The notes under the pieces are model-generated. The model worked only from the letters and a program-made list of their open reading frames with translations. It searched no databases and had not been told where the DNA came from. Both the position numbers and the translations under genes were made by a program. Shown piece after piece: positions 1 to 6,506 of a stretch of 10,166 nt of DNA. The stretch's first letter is position 1, and each line of letters starts with the position of its first letter. Source of the stretch: Oscillospiraceae bacterium (GTDB lineage: Bacteria > Bacillota > Clostridia > Oscillospirales > CAG-272); contig WREN01000059.1 of assembly GCA_009779295.1 (NCBI GenBank), positions 1 to 10,166 of the forward strand. Direction: 5' to 3'.

Positions 1-1
1 A

Positions 2-103
2 AAGAAACTCATGAGTATCATGCGCTCTATTCAGTCAACCAAAAATCGCGTTGCTTCTTTCTTCGATAACGAACACGTCAAATACGCCAAATCTTACGAA
101 TAA
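2..103 (+). CDS. possible C-terminal end of an unidentified plus-strand gene (partial)
   Basis: An open frame enters from the left edge and ends at TAA 101-103, giving about 33 residues that finish VKYAKSYE. An ATG at 11 could start a 30-residue peptide, but no ribosome binding site is visible in the ten bases before it, so a 3' fragment of a longer gene is more likely. The peptide is hydrophilic and mixed in charge, as a normal protein tail would be. The overlapping minus-strand translation is a run of F and V, typical of an antisense shadow. Serine codons here are TCT, TCA and AGT and alanine codons GCT and GCC, whereas the spe genes in this window favour TCG and GCG. I do not recognise the family. 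It overlaps the short lipoprotein ORF tail to tail. Confidence 0.3.
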   Translation, partial: KKLMSIMRSIQSTKNRVASFFDNEHVKYAKSYE

Positions 104-211
104 CTTTATCACCGGGTTAATACTTCCGGCGGCGGCTTCCGGTTTCGCTTGATTGCCGCCGCAGGATGCTAATAATAACACAATCAATAATATTATAGAT
201 AATTTTTTCAT
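35..211 (-). CDS. short lipoprotein ORF, probably truncated
   Basis: The start is clear: ATG at 211-209 is preceded by AAAAAGGAG (227-219) with a 7-base gap, and that site overlaps the stop of the upstream 653-residue gene, so it belongs to the same operon. The product begins with two lysines, then a hydrophobic stretch and the lipobox LASC at residues 14-17, the classic signal for lipid modification and export. The mature part starts CGGNQAKPEAAAG, the flexible linker usual in solute-binding lipoproteins. The ORF stops after only 58 residues, while substrate-binding lipoproteins of sugar transporters usually have 400-550. From about residue 38 the translation looks like antisense of the plus-strand peptide ending at 103. 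I infer a remnant of a larger lipoprotein gene, or a join made by rearrangement or assembly. A genuine tiny lipoprotein remains possible. Confidence 0.5.
   Translation of the reverse strand: MKKLSIILLIVLLLASCGGNQAKPEAAAGSINPVIKLFVRFGVFDVFVIEERSNAIFG
129..162. repeat. GC-rich inverted repeat (8-bp arms)
   Basis: GCGGCGGC at 129-136 is the exact reverse complement of GCCGCCGC at 155-162, separated by 18 bases. It lies in the lipoprotein ORF, where one arm encodes the Cys-Gly-Gly after the lipobox and the other the triple alanine. It has no T-run on either side, so it is not a standard intrinsic terminator. It may be a codon-bias coincidence, but it sits near the point where the lipoprotein loses normal coding character. 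Confidence 0.4.
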
Positions 212-225
212 TTTAAATCTCCTTT

Positions 226-2187
226 TTAAGATATAAACACTGTACCCGCAGACCAGCCGTCCATTAGTGGAAGATTTACATACGCATACCCGTTCCCGTC
301 AAAACCGGCGCTCAATTCAATCTCCTTGTCTGCGTCCATGTACATAAATTTTTTACCGACCGGACGGTTGATAATTAATGTCAAATCTTCAGCCTTTTCA
401 ATGCCCGTGTTCAACAGCGTAACGTTCTTGATTTTATCGCCGATATTTTTTCTCGGATATAACTCGATCCTGTTCGGCTCTTCAATCAATACCGTTATCT
501 CTCCGCCTATATATTTATATGCGGCGATGATTTGTTTGCGTCGTTGAAAACTCAAATTCTCCGACCACGGCGCGTAACCGAAAACGACCCATTTGCCGCC
601 TGACGGCGTATTGATTACAGCGTCGCTTACGGTTTGATTTGCGTTTGATTGTGTACATTCACATCCTAACAATCCGCGCGTGCCGTAAACGGCTAACGGC
701 TCCGTATGAGCGTTATTTTCGATACGGTAAGTCTTTTCCGCGCCGCCGAACATACATTCAAAACCTTTTACCGTCAATTCGGCATTGACGATGTGGTCGG
801 TGAATAAAATGCCGGGTATCGCCTCGAAACAGGGAATATCTTTCGCATACGGAACAGCCGAAGCGCCCGTCAATCCTCCGAAACCTCTGTTATTCAATAT
901 TTCCAGCGTTTCCGCGTCGGTCATTACCGATTTCGCGGTGAGAAATTTGATTTCGTCCCCGGACAAACATGCCGCGAACCTGCCGTCAAGAATATATACC
1001 GGATCGTTCTGTTTCTGATAAGTCACCGGAAGCCCGATGTCGGAATAGCCCGCAAAACCGTTCGGATTGACGTTATGCCAGTTAGAATGTTTAAGATTCC
1101 AGTAATTCTCAGGAAAATAGAATTGCGCGCCAGCCCTTACGGTTGCTCTGTTATCCTTTTCAAGCGCGTCCCAATAATTTCTGTGCCGGGAAAGTTCTCT
1201 GAATAACGTTTCCGCAAATGAAAAATCTTCCTGCTGCCGCGGTATCGCCGAATAACTTAAAAAATTAAATCCCTGCGCAAGATGCAGAGTGGATTCAAGG
1301 CAAGTCCCGTAAGCCGATTTTGAAAACCATATATGAGGATAGTTTTCCACTTCGGGGCAGCGGTCCGTCACATATTCAGGCAAACGCGCTAATTGCCATT
1401 CGATTTGCCGAGCTTTGTACGGGAGCTGTTTAGGTTCGCGGTCGCTGTACGCGCCCGCTCCGCTTCTTGACATGACTTTCGCACCGCCTGCCCGCATATA
1501 TGCGTCCGACGCCAAAAGCGAGGACAACCCGGTGTAATCGCCGTGCTGCTGTCCCATTATGGTTGACGGACTCCCTCTGGAAATGGCTTTTGCAAGACGG
1601 TAAGCGTATTCGGCGATTCCTTCGTAGGAAAAGTTGACAAACTGCTCCCTGATATTCAAATCCTCATTGATTTTTTGAACGAGCTCGTCTTTGGAGTAAT
1701 GGTATCCATGCTGTTCATTGAATTTTGCGATGCAGTTTTCACACAAGCAACGCGGAAACTGCCCGAAAATCCTGATTCCCATATCGTCGTCGGGCCAGAT
1801 TACGTCAGGTTTCAATTCGCGCGCGTAAAGTTCCAAAACTTCGGAAAAATATTCTTTAACGCGTTCGTTGCGCCAGCAATAGAGGGTCATAGTTTGATCG
1901 CCGTCGAAAATATCCTGATAAAGCTCTTTGCCGAAAAGCGATGAACCGTCGGAAGCTAAACTCGCGCATTGTAACGATACTTTGATACCGCCGGTACGCA
2001 GTTCAGAGACAATCGGTTTGATTGCCTCTATAAACTTGTAATGGTGTTCCATTTTTAGCCCGCCCATAGGTATTAATAACCATACGGCGTCGCATGAACC
2101 GGGGTGTTTTTGAGCCGTGCCAATGAGTTTGCGGTAGAAAATCAAATCGTTATCCGCGTAACCCCACATTCTGTGTTCGATTCTCAT
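226..2187 (-). CDS. large glycoside-hydrolase-like protein (TIM barrel plus C-terminal domains), function unknown
   Basis: This is a 653-residue protein without a signal peptide, so probably cytosolic. Its layout suggests a clan-A glycoside hydrolase fold like that of GH42-type beta-galactosidases: a barrel over about residues 1-400, a section around 410-450 resembling the middle (trimerisation-like) domain, and a beta-rich C-terminal domain from about 585. Acidic and polar clusters suit an active site: PDDDMGIR at 132-139, QQHGDYTG at 213-220 and EVENYPH at 279-285. CLCENC at 147-152 follows the PDDD strand and could bind metal or be structural; similar Cys pairs occur in GH42-like barrels. 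I cannot assign the nucleophile or the substrate. The ATG lies one base after the stop of the 619-residue gene (TAG-T-ATG) with no clear ribosome binding site, so translation is probably coupled to that gene. The fold is inferred by eye, and the enzyme class is uncertain. Confidence 0.75.
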   Translation of the reverse strand: MRIEHRMWGYADNDLIFYRKLIGTAQKHPGSCDAVWLLIPMGGLKMEHHYKFIEAIKPIVSELRTGGIKVSLQCASLASDGSSLFGKELYQDIFDGDQTMTLYCWRNERVKEYFSEVLELYARELKPDVIWPDDDMGIRIFGQFPRCLCENCIAKFNEQHGYHYSKDELVQKINEDLNIREQFVNFSYEGIAEYAYRLAKAISRGSPSTIMGQQHGDYTGLSSLLASDAYMRAGGAKVMSRSGAGAYSDREPKQLPYKARQIEWQLARLPEYVTDRCPEVENYPHIWFSKSAYGTCLESTLHLAQGFNFLSYSAIPRQQEDFSFAETLFRELSRHRNYWDALEKDNRATVRAGAQFYFPENYWNLKHSNWHNVNPNGFAGYSDIGLPVTYQKQNDPVYILDGRFAACLSGDEIKFLTAKSVMTDAETLEILNNRGFGGLTGASAVPYAKDIPCFEAIPGILFTDHIVNAELTVKGFECMFGGAEKTYRIENNAHTEPLAVYGTRGLLGCECTQSNANQTVSDAVINTPSGGKWVVFGYAPWSENLSFQRRKQIIAAYKYIGGEITVLIEEPNRIELYPRKNIGDKIKNVTLLNTGIEKAEDLTLIINRPVGKKFMYMDADKEIELSAGFDGNGYAYVNLPLMDGWSAGTVFIS

Positions 2188-2188
2188 A

Positions 2189-4048
2189 CTATTTCAACAC
2201 CACGTCAAAGACATCCGCGCCGCGACCCGCGACCCTGCATTGGAACGTCGTACCGACCGGAGACAACGGATAACCTTCATATCGCGTCAAACATTTAACG
2301 GATTCGATTTCAATTTTCATATCTACCATCGGATGGTTGTAGTAATAATCGTCATTTGCCAAAATTACACGATAATGTTTGTCGTCGGTTTTGGTAGCGA
2401 TAATTTCGCAGCTTTCGCGGTATTTGATTATTTCGGGGAAACCGCATTTCTGATTGATTTCATCGGCGAACTTTCTGTAATAATCTTCGGGAACGGGCTT
2501 ATATTCAAGCGGATGCGTCCACAGCATATGACATTTCTCCATCGAATATTTCGGGTCGAAATCGTAATCCATTTTGTATTCGCCTACAAAAAATACTTCA
2601 CCGTTCTTATATTGTTTTAACGAATTATATTCATCTTCCGGCAGCAAATCATAATTAGTTACGAGCAACGGTCCGTTTAAATGTTCGATATTCTCTATCC
2701 GCGCAATACTGAATACCGGCGCGCCCGCGAACATTAAATCCGCGACAATTCTATACGTAGGCGTGCGGCGGTTCTTGATAAACTCCGCGATTTCATTGTC
2801 GAGCCGTTTGTCCGACCAAATCACCGTAACGCCGCACGGTTTAGAATTCTCAGGTATCATGCCGATGTTCCAGCAATTTCGGATAAAGTTCCAGTCCGAT
2901 TCGTACAAAGAATCTGCAAGACAGAAGAACGGTCCGTCGGTTATGGATTTATATTTCCCATCGTCAAAGAACAGCGTATTCAGATTGCAAATGACATTGC
3001 GAACCATAGAAGTCGGCATATGCTCAAGCACGCCCCATTGTTCGTGCGAATCGTGTATTCCGGCGAGCGGCGTTATACGCAAATTCGGCATTGCCGCGCG
3101 GTTCATCATCAGCGTGGTCAGATATTCGTAATGAATCCGCCGCCGCATCTTGTCGGTCATGAGATAGCCGTTGTCCTGCTCCGACAATATCGCGAGTCCC
3201 GCAGAAACGTCCTCGACCATACAGCCGTCGATACCCGCTGCCGCGACGGCGCGGTAATCCACGCCGTATCTGTAGATCGCCTCGAACGGGTCGCGTGTCC
3301 ATGCGCTGTTGAATACCGCTTCTTTACCTGCGTCTTTTGAACGTTTAGCATACTTGTTATAAAAGATTCCCCATCGCCAAGTGTGGAAATCAATCCATTC
3401 CTGCCGTAATTCGCTCCAGATATATGCCGCTCTGTTCTCCGTTTCCGGCAGAACTATTTTGGAATACTCCGTAAACTGATTGACCATCTCATCCGAATAA
3501 TCGCCGTATTGCAACGCCATTCTGTACGAAGAAATCCCGTCGGCAATCTGTACGCCGTCGAAATTGTAATCGTTTAACACTTTTATTGTAGCCGTTTGCA
3601 ATACGTCCTCAAACGGCGTACCATCCGCTAAATTTTTAAGCACGTTGAAACTTCCTGCGCGTTGATTAAACGCGCTCGTTTCGCACAGGTACATCTTGTC
3701 CTTCATGTATTCGCCAGCCATGTTGAAATAGCTCAAGTAAACTTTTATGTCATGCTTATGAAATTCATCTATCAAGCCCTTTAACTGGAAATTCGTCCAA
3801 TCCTGTCTGTTTCGTTCCGGCGAGGACAAATGCCCGCCGTAACTTTGCTCGTTGGGGTGAAGCTCATATTCGTGATCCAAACCTTTATACCCCAGCACAA
3901 ATTCCGCCCACGTCAGCAGCAGGGAAGCGCCGTCAGGAATAAATTTGCAGCGGTCTAAATAATTCTGCACGCCGTAATCCGCTTGCGTATTGTCGAAAGT
4001 GATGAGTTCGACCCAAATCCATTTTTGATAGTTATCGTTCATTAACAT
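2189..4048 (-). CDS. second large glycoside-hydrolase-like protein (TIM barrel), function unknown
   Basis: This 619-residue protein has no signal peptide or membrane segment. The N-terminal strand KWIWVELITFD (residues 9-19) resembles the opening strand of its two barrel neighbours. Barrel-like strands ending in acidic residues follow: KVYLSYFNMAGEY at 102-114, FDGVQIADGIS at 163-173 and IDGCMVEDVSAG at 273-284. Beyond the barrel, a section around LNGPLLVTNYDLLPEDEY resembles the middle domain of GH42-like enzymes, and the last 90 or so residues are beta-rich. I infer a hydrolase or related enzyme acting on a sugar derivative, without naming the substrate. Two starts are possible: ATG 4048, with GGTGA six bases upstream, or ATG 4042, which overlaps the TAA of the preceding gene by one base. 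I keep 4048 because of the ribosome binding site spacing. Confidence 0.75.
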   Translation of the reverse strand: MLMNDNYQKWIWVELITFDNTQADYGVQNYLDRCKFIPDGASLLLTWAEFVLGYKGLDHEYELHPNEQSYGGHLSSPERNRQDWTNFQLKGLIDEFHKHDIKVYLSYFNMAGEYMKDKMYLCETSAFNQRAGSFNVLKNLADGTPFEDVLQTATIKVLNDYNFDGVQIADGISSYRMALQYGDYSDEMVNQFTEYSKIVLPETENRAAYIWSELRQEWIDFHTWRWGIFYNKYAKRSKDAGKEAVFNSAWTRDPFEAIYRYGVDYRAVAAAGIDGCMVEDVSAGLAILSEQDNGYLMTDKMRRRIHYEYLTTLMMNRAAMPNLRITPLAGIHDSHEQWGVLEHMPTSMVRNVICNLNTLFFDDGKYKSITDGPFFCLADSLYESDWNFIRNCWNIGMIPENSKPCGVTVIWSDKRLDNEIAEFIKNRRTPTYRIVADLMFAGAPVFSIARIENIEHLNGPLLVTNYDLLPEDEYNSLKQYKNGEVFFVGEYKMDYDFDPKYSMEKCHMLWTHPLEYKPVPEDYYRKFADEINQKCGFPEIIKYRESCEIIATKTDDKHYRVILANDDYYYNHPMVDMKIEIESVKCLTRYEGYPLSPVGTTFQCRVAGRGADVFDVVLK

Positions 4049-4836
4049 ATTTCATCACCATGTTCCTTAATCCAGTTTTTGATAAACGCGGGAGCTTCCA
4101 ATCCAACGTCGCAGACGTTGTTGGAGCAGAACACAACGCCGTCAAGTTTGCCGCTTTTCATAAGGTCGTGATAAAATTCCATTTGATATTTCAATAAGTC
4201 CAACGGCATGGGCGTCGAACCGCCGCCGTAATTCCATAAATAACAACCGCCCAATAAAGGTTTACCGGTATCCCAATACTTGCGGAATTTTTCAAAATTC
4301 GCTTCAATATCGATTAAATTCTTCGCTTCCCACGTCCATAACGTGGCGACGTCACATTCTTTTAAGTATGGAATTACTATTTCGTTCATTTCCTGCGTGT
4401 AAATAACTGTCCATAACTGCATCTCACGACCGGATTTTTCGGTCAGGTCTTTTTTAAAGTTCGCGAGCGACTGCGGCGAATACATATTAATTCTGTGCGG
4501 GTTCAAAAAATCATCCATAATACCGCCGACAATATTCGGATGGTTTCGCGCGGCTTCGGCAACCGCGTCGATATCGGCGCCGCCGTTATTGTTGCGTGTT
4601 GACGAACCGTCTCCGATAATCGACCATACCACTTTGTTAAGGCAATCCAACGCCAAAGCATCCTGTTCAAACGGCGGTTCGGGCTGCCCTCCAAATACGA
4701 CGCGGCACATATTCGGCGTACCCAGATACATCGCGCCTTCAAGCGGCGTCATTTTGCTTTTCATCGGGATATTGTAATAATCGTGTACGCCGCGATCGTG
4801 ACCCCATATCCACATTTTGTTTTTAATTTTTTCCAT
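4042..4836 (-). CDS. 264-residue probable TIM-barrel protein, function unknown
   Basis: This single-domain protein opens with the strand KMWIWGHDRG and continues with alternating strands and helices of a compact alpha/beta barrel. Candidate active-site positions at strand ends are GGIMDDF at 104-110, TLWTWEAKN at 165-173, GGCYLWNYGGG at 196-206 and FCSNNVCD at 236-243. Acids, tryptophans and Cys/His at such places fit a sugar-binding barrel, but I do not recognise a named family. An upstream in-frame TTG at 4851 would add five residues. I prefer ATG 4836-4834, because GGAAAGG lies against the TTG and about 15 bases before the ATG, leaving a 4-base gap to the stop of the propeller gene. It is smaller than the two large neighbours and may be a non-hydrolase partner such as an epimerase or lyase; that is speculation. 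Confidence 0.72.
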   Translation of the reverse strand: MEKIKNKMWIWGHDRGVHDYYNIPMKSKMTPLEGAMYLGTPNMCRVVFGGQPEPPFEQDALALDCLNKVVWSIIGDGSSTRNNNGGADIDAVAEAARNHPNIVGGIMDDFLNPHRINMYSPQSLANFKKDLTEKSGREMQLWTVIYTQEMNEIVIPYLKECDVATLWTWEAKNLIDIEANFEKFRKYWDTGKPLLGGCYLWNYGGGSTPMPLDLLKYQMEFYHDLMKSGKLDGVVFCSNNVCDVGLEAPAFIKNWIKEHGDEIC

Positions 4837-4840
4837 AATT

Positions 4841-6046
4841 TTATAATTCAACCTTTCCGTATATTATTTCATTTCCTGATTGCAAATATAAATCTATTAT
4901 ATCCGATTGGAGATTGCCCAATCGGTTGCGCGCTGTAAAAAATGTTGCGGGTTTTAATGAAGTTTCAATTTTTGTTGTGTTTTCAAAATCAGTTATATAA
5001 TAACCATCGTTTTTGCAGTAAATAATTTTAAGTTCGCCGTTTTCCGCGATATGAAACGCACCGCAGTAAGAAATGGGTTTTGTTTGAAAGTCGAGCGTCA
5101 CCGCGTGAATAATTTTACCGTCTTTGACTGCTTTATATTCGAGTGAAACGTCGAACTCCGTATCAGGGAAAAATTTCTCTTTCATTTGCGGAAAATTCAT
5201 GCGTTTCGTGGAATATAACACATGGCATGTGCCGGAATCATCGGCGTGGATGTCGTGGTTCGAAATCCAACCGCACGTTTCCTCACGGCTGTCAATCAGA
5301 ATCGGCGCACACGGCGGGTCTTTTGTGACGTCGTTCGTGTACTTGTAATACAAGTTTCGGAAATCATAATCCCAATCGCGTCCGGTTATTTCTTTTTTAA
5401 ACGCGCGCCATTCAGGATTCGGCTCGATAATATCGCTTATTGCGAGGATATGCACGCTTTTGCCTTTGAGTTGAACGTTCGGGTAACAGCTCCGAACGTC
5501 GTAATCAAGTTTGCCGCAATGCGTCCAGTCATTGCCGTCGTAATACGCGTAGCAATGCTCGCCGCCGGAATCGGTTACGTATTGGTTCGCAAGAAACATT
5601 CCGCCGTATGCGATATCGACCGAACTCCCGCGGTAGGAATGATCCATGAATTTATAATCTTCGTCCCAAACGGGCGGAATCATTTCGGTGATGTTTCCAT
5701 TCAAGTCAAATAATAAAACGCCGGGTTTCGCGGGACCGTACATCGTACCTGCTTCAGAAGGATTCGCGGTAACGACAAGCGTAGTGTCGTTGTATCTCAT
5801 CAGCGGACACGGCTCACGGTTATAATTAGGATTTACGTAGATTTGTTCCCACGGCATATCCGGCTTTTTCCTGTAAAGCGTCATATGCGTGTTTGACAAC
5901 GGTGTGACTTTTTCATCTAACAGCGGAACGGTAGCATATACGGTATCGCCTAAGCGGGCTATCGTCGACGAACCGTAACACCACATCGGTCCGGAACCGT
6001 TATTAAAATCCGCGGTATCGGCGATTTTTTCAAATGTAAGTTTCAT
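4841..6046 (-). CDS. probable beta-propeller protein (BNR/sialidase-like), function unknown
   Basis: This 401-residue protein is rich in short beta strands and shows six or so repeating units of the form aromatic/His, small residues, hydrophobic strand, Gly or Asp turn, then a second strand. Examples are CYGSSTIARLGDTVYATV near 23-40, HSYRGSSVDIAYGGMFLANQ near 136-155, CYPNVQLKGKSVHILAISD near 187-205, NHDIHADDSGTCHVLYST near 263-280, and a similar unit beginning YCGAFHIAENGELKIIYC. Spaced histidines on such strands recall the BNR propellers of sialidase-like enzymes and ulvan-type lyases. That points to sugar binding or cleavage, but the substrate is not visible. No signal peptide is seen. 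An ATG at 6067 is in frame but lacks a ribosome binding site. ATG 6046 has GGAGA at good spacing and forms an ATGA overlap with the stop of the preceding gene, so I use it. Confidence 0.72.
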   Translation of the reverse strand: MKLTFEKIADTADFNNGSGPMWCYGSSTIARLGDTVYATVPLLDEKVTPLSNTHMTLYRKKPDMPWEQIYVNPNYNREPCPLMRYNDTTLVVTANPSEAGTMYGPAKPGVLLFDLNGNITEMIPPVWDEDYKFMDHSYRGSSVDIAYGGMFLANQYVTDSGGEHCYAYYDGNDWTHCGKLDYDVRSCYPNVQLKGKSVHILAISDIIEPNPEWRAFKKEITGRDWDYDFRNLYYKYTNDVTKDPPCAPILIDSREETCGWISNHDIHADDSGTCHVLYSTKRMNFPQMKEKFFPDTEFDVSLEYKAVKDGKIIHAVTLDFQTKPISYCGAFHIAENGELKIIYCKNDGYYITDFENTTKIETSLKPATFFTARNRLGNLQSDIIDLYLQSGNEIIYGKVEL

Positions 6047-6288
6047 AATATTATCTTCTCCAAACACGTCGGCAAATGATCAGCGTGTCCTCTGTGTATC
6101 GCGACACACTCAACGCATTTGCCCGCCCATTTACATTTCCCCGTGCAGGGACAATATGCTTCGCCCGCGGCGATACTTTCCAGAAATTCTTTCACAAACG
6201 CGTCTTGGATTTTATTCGCTTCGATATCGTTGCCATTTTTAAATTCATCCATCGCGGACATTTCTATAGGATTCTTGTCGATTTTCAT
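6043..6288 (-). CDS. small Cys/His-rich protein, DUF6485-like
   Basis: This 81-residue protein is the first gene of the leftward operon. Residues 1-45 are polar and helix-prone. The C-terminal half holds six cysteines (46, 48, 52, 58, 61, 75) and histidines 65, 68 and 71, in the pattern C-x-C-x3-C-x5-C-x2-C-x3-H-R, ending HLPTC. From memory this closely resembles the small clostridial DUF6485 proteins, which carry GKCxECxxxHR and LPxC. The arrangement suggests binding of zinc or another metal, or a cluster, in the cytosol; function is unknown. A GTG at 6297 is in frame but lies against the ribosome binding site. ATG 6288 has AAAAGGAG eight bases upstream and is the better start. Its stop overlaps the next gene as ATGA. 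Confidence 0.75.
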   Translation of the reverse strand: MKIDKNPIEMSAMDEFKNGNDIEANKIQDAFVKEFLESIAAGEAYCPCTGKCKWAGKCVECVAIHRGHADHLPTCLEKIIL

Positions 6289-6317
6289 GTTTAACACTCC
6301 TTTTGACGGTTATTAAA

Positions 6318-6330
6318 ATTGTAACACAAT
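6318..6330. promoter_or_regulatory. candidate operator: ATTGT-N3-ACAAT palindrome on the -10 box
   Basis: The 13-base element is a perfect 5-3-5 inverted repeat lying across the -10 box of the leftward promoter. A second small palindrome, ATTGTCAAT (6339-6347), covers its -35 box. Placement over both promoter elements would suit a repressor, but the region is so AT-rich that chance is a real alternative. No regulator gene is present in the window to pair with it. Confidence 0.3.
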
Positions 6331-6346
6331 AAATAATAATTGTCAA
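6318..6346 (-). promoter_or_regulatory. promoter of the leftward carbohydrate-type operon
   Basis: Read on the minus strand, TTGACA (6346-6341) is followed after exactly 17 bases by TACAAT (6323-6318), and the -10 box is extended by TGT. This is a near-perfect sigma-70/sigma-A promoter. Transcription should begin near 6311, leaving a short leader of about 23 bases before the ATG at 6288 with its ribosome binding site in it. Confidence 0.75.
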
Positions 6347-6382
6347 TAATAATACATATCATAAAAATGTAATAAATTATGC

Positions 6383-6410
6383 TTGACTTATTTTGAAAAA
6401 TATGTATAAT
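6383..6410 (+). promoter_or_regulatory. promoter of the spermidine operon
   Basis: TTGACT (6383-6388) and TATAAT (6405-6410) are separated by 16 bases, a strong sigma-70/sigma-A type match. The likely start of transcription is about 6417, giving a leader of about 90 bases before speD. The -35 box lies 36 bases from that of the leftward promoter, so the two are back to back. Confidence 0.75.
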
Positions 6411-6506
6411 AATATTGTAAATAACCGAATGCTTGTGAACTCAAGTTGAATGTGTTTTATACATATTTTTCTGAGTTTTATTATTTTAAAGGGTGGTTCG
6501 ATTGTA
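6411..6506 (+). promoter_or_regulatory. untranslated leader of speD
   Basis: This AT-rich leader of about 90 bases precedes the speD start. It contains a weak hairpin, CTTG-TGAACT-CAAG (6432-6445), and a six-codon ORF at 6429-6449 (Met-Leu-Val-Asn-Ser-Ser, stop TGA), whose stop directly abuts an ATG at 6450 in frame with speD. The six-codon ORF has no ribosome binding site. No known riboswitch fold is recognised. The AAAGGGTGG at 6488-6496 is the speD ribosome binding site. Confidence 0.4.

Noticed and set aside
129..162. GC-rich hairpin as terminator of the leftward operon
   Set aside because: The stem is perfect over 8 bp but the loop is 18 bases and no T-run follows on either strand, and it lies inside the lipoprotein ORF.
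5222..5713. 163-residue plus-strand frame inside the propeller gene
   Set aside because: It is antisense to a well-supported gene, has no ribosome binding site and a V/I/R-rich shadow composition.
6047..6067. Seven-residue longer start for the propeller protein
   Set aside because: The upstream ATG has no ribosome binding site, whereas GGAGA and an ATGA junction favour 6046.
6450..6506. N-terminal hydrophobic extension of SpeD from ATG 6450
   Set aside because: No ribosome binding site before 6450, while ATG 6507 has one and matches the family start; the extension would put a membrane-like segment on a cytosolic enzyme.
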